A DNA stretch of 64,000 nt from DASZRZ01 sp963732925 (GTDB lineage Bacteria; Acidobacteriota; Terriglobia; Terriglobales; Acidobacteriaceae): contig CAVTBJ010000011.1 in NCBI GenBank assembly GCA_963732925.1, forward strand, positions 62,001 through 126,000, in the 5' to 3' direction. Within the stretch, counting starts at the first letter, position 1, and every line of letters starts with the position of its first letter. The notes below the pieces were generated by a model, which was not told the origin of the DNA, made no database searches, and saw only the letters and a program-made list of their open reading frames with translations. Position numbers and translations under genes: made by a program. Below, piece after piece: positions 27,954 through 38,375 of the stretch.

Positions 27954-29119
27954 GACCAAAGCGGCTGTGAACACTCCGGCAGCGCATGGCGGCGTGCCGG
28001 TCTCCGTCTGTCACATCGCCTCGGGAGACCGATGGGCTGGCGCCGAGGTGCAGGTTGCCACGCTGGGACGCGCTCTGGCCGCACGTGCGGATGTGCGGGT
28101 CTGCGCGATTATTCTGAACGAGGGCAGGCTGGCCGAGGAACTGCGCGGCGCCGGGATTGATGTCCTGGTGGTGCCTGAGAACCGCACGAGGATTCTCGAT
28201 ATTTTCCGCAGCTCTTGTGGGTTTTTGCGGGGACGCGGCGTTCGACGTGCTGCACTCTCACCGCTACAAAGAGAATCTGCTGGCCGCAATGTTGGCTCGC
28301 AAACTCTCGATTCCGTTCACGGTCCGTACGGAGCACGGGCTCCCGGAGCCCTTCCAAGGCTGGAAGCATTTCAAGATGGCTTCTATGTTGGCCCTGGACC
28401 GGCTGGCCGCCCGGCGATGGGCAGACAGAGTCATCGCTGTTACAGAAGACGTTCGCGGTCACCTGAGTCGGCATATCGCTCTGCAGAAAATTCGGGTTGT
28501 CAACAACGCCATCGAGCTTGAGCGAGTTGCTTCCAGGCTTTCCCCGGCGGATGCCAAGAAGAGGCTGGGAATTTCGCCTGATGCAATTGTGGTGGGAACC
28601 GCCGCGCGCCTGGAGCCGATCAAACGCATGGACCTGTTTGTGAAGACATGCCAACGCATTCGCGCTGCTCAAAAGAATGCAGTCTTCGTTGTGGCCGGGG
28701 ACGGGTCTCAGCGCCAATCGACGGAACGGCTGGCACACGAATTGAATCTGACTTCGTCGTTCCGAATGCTGGGAGAACGGAGCGACATGGGCGATGTTTT
28801 GCGCGCAATGGACGTTTTTCTGATTTGCTCCGATCATGAGGGGCTCCCCGCTGCGCTTCTGGAAGCGATGTATTCGGGTGTGCCGGTGGTGGCGCGGGCG
28901 GTTGGGGGAATTCCCGAGGTGATTGGCAATTCTGGCACGGCGGAACTGGTAGATTCAGCCGATCCCGGCGAAATCGCCGCAGCCACTCTCAAAGCCCTTG
29001 CCAATGATACTGCTGCGCGACGCGAGCAGGCACGGGAACGCGTGTCCGATCACTTTTCCGCTGGAATTATGGCCGAGCAGATGGTTGAAGTCTATCGCTC
29101 GCTGGGCGGTGCGCGATGA
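27922..29119 (+). pseudogene. Glycosyltransferase family 4, one frameshift
   Basis: The first frame gives VSVCHIASGDRWAGAEVQVATLGRAL and GIDVLVVPENRTRILDIF; after a break near 28238 the frame to 29119 gives FDVLHSHRYKENLLAAMLARK, IRVVNNAIELERV, VVGTAARLEPIKRMDLFV and SDHEGLPAALLEAMYSGVPVVARAVGG, the donor-binding GT4 motif. Restored length is ~395 residues. Possible starts are TTG 27922 (five bases after GGGGGAG) or GTG 27946; both overlap the preceding GT2 gene. Confidence 0.8.
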
Positions 29120-30396
29120 AGGTAGTCTGGTTCTCGCACTTTATCCCCTATCCTCCAAAGGGGGAGCCCACCAGCGCAGCTATCATCTATTAAAGCAGAT
29201 TGCCGAAGGGCATGAGATCCACTTGGTGGCCTTCAATCTGATGTCGGAGCCGGAAGAGAAGCTGGCTGGCTACCGCGAGCACCTGCGGACATTGTGCAAT
29301 TCTGTTGAGTTCTGGGACCTGCCTCTGCGGTGGAAGGGGTTGCGATGGTGGGGTCGGATGGGGCTGAGTCCGTGGATGAAGCATCCCCTGTCTCCGAGCG
29401 CATTCTGGTCGGAGGTAAGGGAAGTAGAATGGTCGCGCGTGCTGCTGCAGAACCAAGAGGCACTGCTGCACTTCGATTCGTCCGACCTGGCACTGTTTGC
29501 CTGATGGTCGAAGGGTTTTCGCAAGGTTTTGAATCACCACAATTGCGAGTCAGCCATGCTGCGTCGCCGCGCCCGGGCCAGCCGCAATCCGGTGGCTCGC
29601 TGGTTGCTGCAGATCAGGCCGACAAGCTCGAAGAGCTGGAAAGGGAAGTTTGTCATCTATTCGATGCGAACTTGACGGTTTCTTCGGAGGACGCGAGACT
29701 ACTGGCCACCATCGATCCGCAGGCTCATTTTCATGTGGTGGAAAACGGCACCGACGTGGATTTTTTCCGTCCACTCGGCTCTCCGGAAGAGCAGAACACG
29801 ATCGTCTTTGCCGGTTCACTGGACTGGTATCCCAATCAGTCAGCGTTACAGCATTTTCGTGCCGCGATGTGGCCTGGGCTGCGCCACTCGGCGCCTGGCG
29901 TGCGATTGGAGATTGCCGGCCGCAATCCGCGATCATGGCTGACTGACTGGGCGCAATCTGATCCGCAGGTAGGCTTGACTGCCAGTCCGGAGGACATCCG
30001 TCCGTGCATTGATCGAGCGGCAGTGTTTGTGTGTCCGATCATGGAGGGCGGCGGTACGAGGCTGAAGCTACTGGATGCCATGGCAATGGGAAAGGCAATC
30101 GTAACCACCAGCATCGGTTGTGAGGGTCTGCGGGTGATGCCTGGAAGTGATTTGCTGATTGCGGATGGTCCCGCCGACTTCAACCAGCGGTGTTGCGCCT
30201 CCTCAAAGAAGTCGATACCAGGAAGAAGATGAGTCAGGCAGCGCGGGATTTGGTGGTTCGGGAATACAGTTGGGACAGAATCGGCGAGCAGCTTGAAAGT
30301 GCTTGCGCATGCGCGATCGGAGGACCCTGCAGCGGCTCTTTCGGCGACGCGGTTGATCCGGTCGCGCCGATTTGCAGTAACACTTTGAACGTCTGA
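29116..30396 (+). pseudogene. XrtA-associated sugar transferase (GT4, Stp1-like), several frameshifts
   Basis: ATG 29116 overlaps the preceding stop. Segments in three frames give, in order, KVVWFSHFIPYPPKGG-AHQRSYHLLKQIA, FWDLPLRWKGLRWW, LLHFDSSDLALFA, NHHNCESAMLRRRA, ADKLEELEREV, SLDWYPNQSALQHF, PIMEGGGTRLKLLDAMAMGKAIVTT and VVREYSWDRIGEQLE. This matches the layout of the glycosyltransferase regularly linked to exosortase-A EPS systems. Breaks are near 29160 (a GGGGG run), 29500, 29600 and 30185. It may be inactive, or the sequence may contain errors. Confidence 0.75.
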
Positions 30397-30486
30397 TTGA
30401 CGCCAACTGTTTGGCCGTAGGGCGCGAAAAAGGCTTTCGAACCGCTCAAGTCCGTGAAGAGCAGGCAGATCAGTAGGGAACTGATT

Positions 30487-31792
30487 ATGAATTCCTGGAG
30501 TGAAAATTTTTACATGTCCAGCCCGGTCCTTGCTCAGCACGCACTGATATCTCTTTACGGCTGGGAGTTGAAGCGGAAGCGCTACGGTGGAAATTTCAGG
30601 GAGTATCTGGGTGAATTACTCGAAAGTCAATATTATTCGCGAACAGAAATTTTGACCTGCAAAATGAGCTCTTTCGGGAACTGATCCGGCATTGCTATTC
30701 CAATGTTCCGTATTATGAACGACTCATGCGGGATTGCGGACTCAATCCCGGACTCCTTCAGGTCCACAGCAGATATCGTAAAACTTCCCATTCTGAGAAA
30801 GGAATATGTTCGCGCGAACCCGGATCTGTTTTACGCTCGCAATATTCCCGAGTCACAATGTGAAATTGTAAACACTAGCGGAACCACGGGTACCACTTTG
30901 CGCATTAGCGTCGATCTCGAGGGTCGCCGACAAAATTATGCTTTTTTTACGCGGTTGAAAATGTGGGCCGGAGTTGACCTGGAAGCGCGCAGTGCCACTT
31001 TCGCTGGTCGTGTGCTTCTTCCAGCCGATTGCAGTAGACCTCCCTTCTGGCGCTATAACTTGGCCAGCTCGAACTTACTGTTTTCCTCATACCATCTTGC
31101 CGAGAGCAACTTGTCCGCGTATCTGGAAAGACTCGTAAGTGGGACCCCGTCCTGATCGACAGCTATCCTTCCAGCATTTCGCGGCTCGCGCAATATGCAT
31201 TCGGTAAGCCTTGCATGCTCCCCACCCAAAGCGGTCATCACATCCTCGGAGACATTGAGCGATATCAGCGCAGAGGATCGAATCGGTATTTCGCACTCGA
31301 GTGTTTGACCAGTACGGTTCCGCCGAGCAGGTGTGCTTCATTTCTCAATGTGAGGCTGGGAGCTATCACGTTCATCCGGAATATGGCTTCACCGAGTTGC
31401 TGGACACCGATGAAGGGCCGAGAGACGCCAAGCGAATTGTGGCGACGGGGTTTACGAACTGGGCGATGCCGTTGCTGCGATATGACACGGGGGACCTGGC
31501 AGTCCCTGCCGCCGGTAAGTGCCCCTGCGGACGCAATACCCAACTTGTAGAAGGGGTTTTGGGTCGCGTCGATGACTATCTGATCGCGTCCAATGGCGCG
31601 TGGGTGGGCAGGTTGGATCCTGTGTTTAAGGGTTTGACAACGGTTCGCAAGGCGCAGATTGTGCAGGAAACGTTGGGTGAGGTTCGCATATGTATTGTCC
31701 CCGGAAAAGGCTTTCGAAAAGAACATGAACAGGTGCTTCAGAAAGAATTAAGAAGAGGCTTGGAACAGATATGCAGGTCCGTATCGAATTAG
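30487..31792 (+). pseudogene. CapK/PaaK-like adenylate-forming enzyme, several frameshifts
   Basis: ATG 30487 starts an N-terminus of the CapK family (ALISLYGWELKRKRYGG; then in another frame ELIRHCYSNVPYYERLM). The frame 30703-31155 contains the AMP-binding P-loop NTSGTTGTTLRI; 31301-31792 contains VFDQYGSAEQVCFISQCE, LLRYDTGDLAV and LEGVLGRVDDY-like VEGVLGRVDDYLIASNG. Breaks are near 30650, 30740, 31140 and 31300. An intact enzyme would be ~440 residues and would activate an organic acid as acyl-adenylate or CoA thioester, perhaps for acyl or aminoacyl substitution of the EPS. Confidence 0.75.
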
Positions 31793-31907
31793 CTGAAGGA
31801 AATTCCAGTTGGTGCCGGAGGCAAATTTCGCGCTGTGATCTGTAAGGTCAAACCACAAGCTGCCCAGACGCCAGCCACTACGGTGCGTAGCCACCGGGTC
31901 GAGATTG

Positions 31908-33407
31908 TCAGACAGGAACGGAATGGGTGCGCTCGACATAATTGGCCCAGCCGAAATGCGGCCGGAAGTGGAAGGTAGTTTCGTCGGGGATTTCACAAAG
32001 TCTTCCGTTCCACTGCTGGAAATTGCTGAGAACCACGACATCCTGCCACGACCACTCTGCAATGGGTAGCTCCCGGCAACGAAATGCATTCGCAACGATG
32101 CGGATTTTTTCAGGATCAAATCCCATCAGGTACGCACAGACAGCGTCCACCGTAGCCGGATTCACGCCAAACACAAAGATCCCACTTGCTACCGGATCGG
32201 GATTCATCGGGCCACGGCCTTCCCCGGCAATAAATCCGTCCACCAGGGTCAAGTGTAACTTGCGCGACTTCGCTCCCGAAGGCCTTAAACTTCCGTCTGG
32301 ATTGCCGTAGAGCAGAATCTTGTTCAGATCCAGACACATCCGCCAAACCGTGTCGTTCCCCCACCAGTTTCCGCTGCGCACAACCTCTTCAGTATGGCCG
32401 AAGATGTGTTGTCCGATGAGGCGCGCTCGACGGTGAATCCATGGGCCAAGAACTGGCAGGCGCCTCGAAAGCTGATAGAAGAATGGAAGGATCGCGCGTT
32501 CCGTTCGGTGATTCAGGCTGGGACGGGGATGCTCATCTCCACCCTGGGCCAGGCTACCTTCGGTGTGGTGAGGCAGCCAATTTTTGTCACCGTTTATGCC
32601 AACGAGGTTTTTCAGGGTGACGGTGATGCCAGCTTTTTTGTGGGTCTTCAGCTTCGGAATACTAAAAATGACGTCGGCTTTCATGACCGAACCTGAAATC
32701 AGGTATTCATGCCGCCCGGCCGAGTGGTGCTGGTTGAGTTCCCCTGTGTCGTAGTCTGCACCAATGTAGCGGCCTGTGCCCGCATGGCCAACAAACTCAC
32801 TCCGGTCACCCAAGTCATAGGCAATGTACCCGGCAGGATCTCCAGGACGCTTCCGCCGCTCGACGATAATGGCGTCCCGCGTGGTCCATTCGTCCTGGCG
32901 AATGTCGACCAACTCAAAATCGACCCCGTGGGAGCGGAAAAAATCCCTTATGGAATCAAGTCCCAGTACCTCGACGACCTTATCAAATGAGGAATCGGTA
33001 TGGGGAGCATCCGCAAGGACGATCTTTCCACGTCCCTTGAGGGCCAAGCACACATAGTCCGCAACCGCGCGGATTACGCTGCCATGAGTGAGAACGTACT
33101 TCCAGCCTTCCGGATCGCGGGGATGAAACTCCTTCACCAGGTTTGGCTTCAAAAGAACAACTTGGCCGGGAGTGATGTACTGGCCGAGGGGATTCCAGGA
33201 AGGCTTTCCGTAATTTTCACTGTCCAGTCCGGCAATATGAAAGGTGCTACGCACCGAGTCGTACACCAGGTTGGGCTCTGAATCGGTTACGAAGCCATAT
33301 TCGGGATATGCTATGTGCGGATGGAAGGGAGGCTGCACAGGGTAGTCCCCGGGCTCCGATCTCCAGACGCTGGCCGTCTTTTCATCCAGCACTCTCATTG
33401 AACGCAT
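31908..33407 (-). CDS. DUF362 domain protein
   Basis: The intact frame encodes 499 residues with the DUF362 core GQVVLLKPNLVKEFHP, GKIVLADAPHTDSSF, IFSIPKLKTHKKAGITVTLKNLVGI and LVDGFIAGEGRGPMNPDPV. The family has no firmly assigned reaction; some members carry Fe-S ferredoxin domains, but none is seen here. It lies opposite to the eps operon, downstream of a LuxR-type regulator, and similar proteins occur in glycan clusters. A Met at 33401 is an alternative start. Confidence 0.85.
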   Translation of the reverse strand: MRSMRVLDEKTASVWRSEPGDYPVQPPFHPHIAYPEYGFVTDSEPNLVYDSVRSTFHIAGLDSENYGKPSWNPLGQYITPGQVVLLKPNLVKEFHPRDPEGWKYVLTHGSVIRAVADYVCLALKGRGKIVLADAPHTDSSFDKVVEVLGLDSIRDFFRSHGVDFELVDIRQDEWTTRDAIIVERRKRPGDPAGYIAYDLGDRSEFVGHAGTGRYIGADYDTGELNQHHSAGRHEYLISGSVMKADVIFSIPKLKTHKKAGITVTLKNLVGINGDKNWLPHHTEGSLAQGGDEHPRPSLNHRTERAILPFFYQLSRRLPVLGPWIHRRARLIGQHIFGHTEEVVRSGNWWGNDTVWRMCLDLNKILLYGNPDGSLRPSGAKSRKLHLTLVDGFIAGEGRGPMNPDPVASGIFVFGVNPATVDAVCAYLMGFDPEKIRIVANAFRCRELPIAEWSWQDVVVLSNFQQWNGRLCEIPDETTFHFRPHFGWANYVERTHSVPV

Positions 33408-33571
33408 TCCACGATTACTTCCGTAACCCGCTGAGTGGCCGCGAATCCCCTCAATCTTAGCAGAGTTCCGCTCCCCCTAGGCTGCCCACGGGGCTTGACT
33501 AAAGTCATGTTGCAACTGCAGGTGCCACTTGGGGGAAGTCTATTTGGGAGCGTCGGCCGCGGGAACGACCA

Positions 33572-34346
33572 TCAAGAGCGTGCGGAAGTGAGTGCAGCGG
33601 ACACCGGGGTCCTCGCTTGCGATCCTACCGTTGCTTCGGACCTCCCACCGTCCCGCTGGTACCACAGCAGAATCAGGTCCGCCCGTCGGCCCACGCCGTA
33701 CTTGGTCAGAAGATTGGAAACGTGGAACTTTGCGGTGCGCTCCGAGATGTGCAGCTTGCTGGCAATTTCCTTGTTGGAGAGATTATCCAGCAGGCAGGCG
33801 ATCACATCCCGTTCGCGGCGGCTCAGGTTGACGTCGTTGGAAATCGTCTTCCTTCCGGCCGACTCGTTCAGGATGCAGTCCACGAAACGGGAGAGCAGGG
33901 TACGCGGCACCCAATAGCCGCCATTGGCGACGTCCCGCACCGAGCGCGGCAGGCATTCCCGCAGTTCGGCCAGAGGTTACCAGGCCCTTGACGCCGAGAC
34001 GCAGGAAGGTGAAGGCGGCTTCTTCCCGAAAGCGTTCGGCGATGAGCACTACATGGGCGCCGGGACGCTTCTCGAACAGGTTGCGCAGGAGATCGTGGAC
34101 CTGTTTCTCAGGACAGTCCGCATCAATCACGTAAACCTTGGAACGGGGAGTACGGCTGTCCGTTTGCTTCCACTCCTCAAGCCGAAACCCCTGGGCCAAG
34201 GCCGTCCGCAATTCATTCACTCCCAGCGGATGGGAGGAAAAAATACAGACCGGAATGATCTCTGTTTTGGGGTAAGTCTCCACTGGCAAGAGGTTACAGC
34301 GTATGGTCTGCCGCGAACAAGTAACTGAGGTTGGCCGATGGACCAT
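33572..34346 (-). pseudogene. LuxR-family response regulator, one frameshift
   Basis: The N-terminal frame (from ATG 34346) has a receiver-like domain: IIPVCIFSSHPLGVNELRTAL, VYVIDADCP (putative phospho-Asp) and GVKGLVTSG. After a break near 33973 (one extra base in TCTGGCC) the C-terminal frame gives ELRECLPRSVRDVANGGYWVP and a LuxR helix-turn-helix: LSRRERDVIACLLDNLSNKEIASKLHISERTAKFHVSNLLTKYGV. It probably controls the DUF362 gene (165 bp downstream) or the divergent secreted-protein gene at 34533. Confidence 0.8.
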
Positions 34347-34498
34347 GTACGACTGAATTGAACCTCTGCCCGCCTTGGGACAGGTTTTGGACCCTGTCCT
34401 GCTGTCCCTTCGCACAGGTTTCGGACAGTCCTTCCGCCCTGCCCCTTTTCAGGAGTTGTGGCCAGTAGTTGCAATGGGTTAGCTCGCCTAAGGTGGAT

Positions 34499-34526
34499 TC
34501 CGTCACGGCGTGAGTGCCATGACGGA
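34499..34526 (+). promoter_or_regulatory. Hairpin overlapping the Shine-Dalgarno of the 34533 gene
   Basis: TCCGTCA (34499-34505) pairs with TGACGGA (34520-34526). The right arm includes the first GGA of the ribosome-binding site GGAGGA, 4 bases before ATG 34533. Folding would partly hide the site. Confidence 0.4.
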
Positions 34527-34532
34527 GGAATT

Positions 34533-37500
34533 ATGCGCGCGATCCTGTTTGCTGCTCTGCTGACCCTGACGAGCAGCCTTGCCTGCAGCGCAATGCCGGG
34601 AGGAAAGGCTCAGATGAAGAGCACCCCGGTCGTTCAGGCAATCTCCCCCACAGCCGCATCTGTAGGCGCATCGAATGTCACACTGTCCGTATCGGGACAG
34701 AACTTCAACAAGAAGGCCGCGTTACTGTGGAATGGCAGAAAGCTCAGCTCGTATCTAAGTTCGAACGGACTCATAAAAGCCACGCTGACGCAATCTCTGT
34801 TGTCTGCGCCCGGCACGGCGCAAATTGTTGTACAGAATCCTTCCGGCGATCAGTCCGATCCGGCCTCGTTTACGGTCTCTGGCCAGCCCGTCGTTAGCAC
34901 GACCACGAGCACGGGCACGAGTACCACCAGCACGGGCACGGTTGCACCGCTGGCCATTGCCAACAGCTCATTGCCGCAGGCGGTGGTGGGCAGTACCTAC
35001 TCTGCCGCGCTGATCGCATCGGGTGGCACACCGGCGTATCGCTGGTCGTTGCAGTCCGGTTCGCTGCCCGGAGGCCTGCTGCTGTCACAAGCCGGTCAGA
35101 TTGCCGGGCTGCCCTCGCAGTCGGGCACATTCAATTTCACGGTGCTCGTTTCGGACTCGTCGTCCCCCGCGCTTAGCGCCAGCAAAGCTCTGAGTCTCTC
35201 GGTTCAGGCAGCTCCGGTGCCCCTGTCGATCACGACCTCCAGTCTGAGCTCGGGAACCGCGGGTACGGCATACTCGACCACAGTAAGCGCGTCGGGCGGG
35301 ACCACGCCCTACAGCTTCAGCCTGGCTTCGGGCACTTTGCCTGCGGGCGTAAGCCTGGCGGCCAATGGCGGGCTGGCGGGAACTCCCAGCCAGTCGGGCA
35401 CGTTCAGCTTCACAGTCAAGGTGACGGATGCGGCTTCGCAGACGGCGACCAAGGGACTCAGCATTTCCGTGGCGGCGGTGACGGCACCGCTGGCAATCAC
35501 GACCTCCAGTCTGACGTCGGGAACCGCGGGTACGGCATACTCGGCCGCTGTGAGCGCTTCCGGCGGGACCACGCCCTACAGCTTCAGCCTGGCTTCGGGC
35601 ACTTTGCCTGCGGGCGTAAGTCTGGCGGCCAATGGCGGGCTGGCGGGAACTCCCAGCCAGTCGGGCACGTTCAGCTTCACAGTCAAGGCGACGGATGCGG
35701 CTTCGCAGACGGCGACCAAGGGCCTGAGCATTTCCGTGGCGGCTGCTCCTACGGTGCCTGTGCCTCCTTCGATCACTACCTCCAGCCTCCCTTCGGGAAC
35801 TGTCAGTACGGCATACTCGGCCACAATAAGCGCGTCGGGCGGGACCACGCCCTACAGCTTCAGCGTGGCTTCGGGCACTTTGCCTGCGGGCGTAAGCCTG
35901 ACGGCCAATGGCGGGCTGGCGGGAACTCCCAGCCAGTCGGGCACGTCCAGCTTCACAGTCAAGGTGACGGATGCGGCTTCGCAGACGGCGACCAAGGCTC
36001 TGAGCATTTCCGTGGCGGCGGCGGCGACTGTTTCCAATAGCGATCCGTCTCCGCAAGCGGGCGACACCATCGTCTTCCAGGACGACTTCGAGAGCGGCAA
36101 TCTAAGCAAGTGGGACGAAGCGCCAGGCCGTTACGCAATCGAAAGCAATCCTGAGACGTGCATGGCGGAAACTATTCCGTGCGCGGAACGATCAACCGGG
36201 ATACAACATTGGTCAGCTCAACAAGTGGTTCATGCCCGGCTACGACGAAGCTCTATGTGAAATTCCAGGTGATGTTCTCGCCCGGATTTGCAGATGGCGG
36301 CATGCATATGCTGGGCGTGATGGGAAACAACGTCAACAACAAGTGGTCGGCCAGCGGTCAAGCCGGTATCCGTCCCTAACGGTACCGACTACTTTGTACG
36401 TGACATGCGGATCCCGAGTATCCCAGCATGAATGGCGGAGTGACCGCACTGTACCCCATGATGTTCTACAGCTACTGGCCGTGAATGAGTTGCCCGTCGA
36501 ATTATGACGCCGGTCAGCAACCAGAACTGCTGGGGCAACGTGACCGTGCAGAACACGCCCAAGGTGGTGAACACTGCGGGGACTGGCACGACGTTGTAGT
36601 CCACGTAAAGCTGAACACAGTCGGGCAGTCGGACGGCATGCAGGAAATGTGGGTCGATGGGCAGAAAACCATCAGCCAGACCGGAATGCTCTTCCGCACC
36701 ACGACCGATGTCCGATCTAATCAGTTCAGCTGGCAGCTGTACGCGACCCAGTCTCCGCAGCTGAGTATGTGTGGCTCGACGACGTACGGTGTGGACGCCA
36801 GGTAGCAAGGTCCAGCGGTTACGAGCGCGTCGAGCGTGACATCAACCCAAACCACCCCGGTGGCGCCCGGCGATTTCGACCTCAGTCGTCTATCCGGCGC
36901 AACACTCGGGCAGTGTACTAGCACGAAATCTCGCTGTAACCGGCGGAGCGACTCCCTACACGTGGAGCATGCCTTCTGGATCACTTCCTTCGGGTGTGGT
37001 GATGTCGGCAACAACCGGCCAGGTCTCGGGTACCCCGACGGCGAGCGGGACGTTCGCGTTCAGTGCGCAAGTACCGATGCGACGGGACAGAAGGCCAGCA
37101 AGCAGTTCAGTCTTTCGGTCCAGTCCAACCCGGCGGCGGTAACGACCGGAGCGTGCCCTCGGGAACGTCAACACCGCCTACAGCACTTCGCTGGCGGCCA
37201 GCGGCGGCATGGCACCGTATTCGTGGGTGCTGCAGAGTGGAAGTTTGCCCGGGGGGCTGTCAGCTGAACACGCACCGGGAGCGATTGTTGGGACCCCGAG
37301 CGCGCCGGCAACGCTCAGCTTTACCGCGCAGGTGCAGGATGCGCTGGGACAGAGCAGCAGCCGCAGCTCTGAGCTTAAACGTGAACAACATGACCGTGAA
37401 CGATGGGGCCGGTGGCGGGACCCCAGTGTTCAGCGACAACTTTGAGAGTGCGCCAACGTATACGGCCCGAGGGAGGGAAATATCTTGACCTCGCGCACAT

Positions 37501-38162
37501 TTACTGGGCAAGCACTGCCAGCGGTGGCGTAGCCCACTCTGGTACTCATTCGATTGTCGTCTACAACGCTTCTGCCCCTGGGGTTGTATCCTGCCAGGGC
37601 GACTGCGCGTCGTGGGCTTCCACACTTCTTCGTGTTCCTGACTTTTGCTGCGTCGTCGGAAATGTGGACGCGGCACTGGGAATACTGGGCCACCACGACC
37701 GTAGCACGGCTGACAAAAATGGCTTCCCGCACCATGGTCCTCGCGTACGGCACTCGTGGGATGGGGACAGAGAGTACGAAGTTATGATTGATGGTTCCGG
37801 AAACTCTCCGGCGATGGGACGCATTACGCCATGCAGATAAACCCGGACCCGAACGGGCACGGCCGCGTGTTCGGTTAGTAGTTATGACGTGGTAGCCAAT
37901 AAGGGGGCATGGCATTGCATCGAGGCACATTTTAAATTGAACTCTGCCGGGGCCTCAAATGGAGTGATGGAGATGTACGTCGATGGTTCCGGCACGCCAT
38001 CAGCAAAAACCTCCGCTAATTTCGGTAGTAATCCTTGGCGGGTTCGGCTCCATGAGTTTTGTCAGCAATGCGACTGGCGGCACCGGAACCTGGCCCTCCA
38101 GCACAAATTACCGCTATATAGATGACGTTGCCTGGGGCACGAGCCGCATCGGCTGTAATTAG
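34533..38162 (+). pseudogene. Secreted Ig-repeat (TIG plus He_PIG) lipoprotein with two ConA-like domains; 3' half heavily frameshifted
   Basis: Start ATG 34533 has a strong Shine-Dalgarno (GGAGGA) and a signal peptide with lipobox-like SSLACSA (Cys ~17). Then come an IPT/TIG domain (AISPTAASVGASNVTLSVSGQNF), four He_PIG-type Ig repeats (SGGTTPYSFSLASGTLPAGVSL type) and a lectin/lyase-like domain starting DTIVFQDDFESGNLSKWDEA. The frame is intact to ~36150. Beyond it, at least eight frame changes interrupt homology to the intact 1710-residue paralogue at 40253, although recognisable pieces (NKWSASGQAGIRP, WVDGQKTISQTGM, KYLDLAHIYWASTASGG, NKGAWHCIEAHFKLNSAGA) continue to the conserved ending IGCN-stop. 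Function is unknown: matrix adhesin or polysaccharide-binding/degrading protein. Confidence 0.7.
35229..36030 (+). repeat. Three near-identical tandem He_PIG repeats, 267-276 bp each
   Basis: Units begin at 35229, 35496 and 35771, each encoding one ~90-residue Ig-like module with the conserved run SGGTTPYSFS, ASGTLPAGVSL, ANGGLAGTPSQSGT and VTDAASQTAT. DNA identity is high (only scattered changes), indicating recent tandem duplication or gene conversion; the preceding module (34950-35215) is clearly more diverged. Confidence 0.85.
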
Positions 38163-38186
38163 GCCCGCTGTCTTTGCGCTTGGAGA

Positions 38187-38223
38187 AGGCCTCGTGGTGA
38201 ACCTGTCTTTCACCACGAGGCCT
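38187..38223 (+). terminator. Strong intrinsic terminator after the 34533 gene
   Basis: A perfect 15-bp stem, AGGCCTCGTGGTGAA (38187-38201) and TTCACCACGAGGCCT (38209-38223), has a 7-base loop and is followed by a T-rich stretch (TGTGTTGCTTTTG). It lies 25 bp after the stop. Confidence 0.8.
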
Positions 38224-38375
38224 TGTGTTGCTTTTGCAATCTGGCTGCCCCATTAGGCACGCTGGGTCGCTGGGAGCGCGGCCAAAAGGCTAATTGACCC
38301 GAAATAGGAAGTGTCCTAGGCTGGGAATCCAAAGATCACCGCGGACGTAGATCAGGCAACTTTCCGATTTACCCA

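Noticed and set aside
35085..36056. Long minus-strand open frame (323 codons) antisense to the Ig-like repeats
   Set aside because: Arg/Gly-rich low-complexity product created by the codon bias of the tandem repeats; no start context or family.
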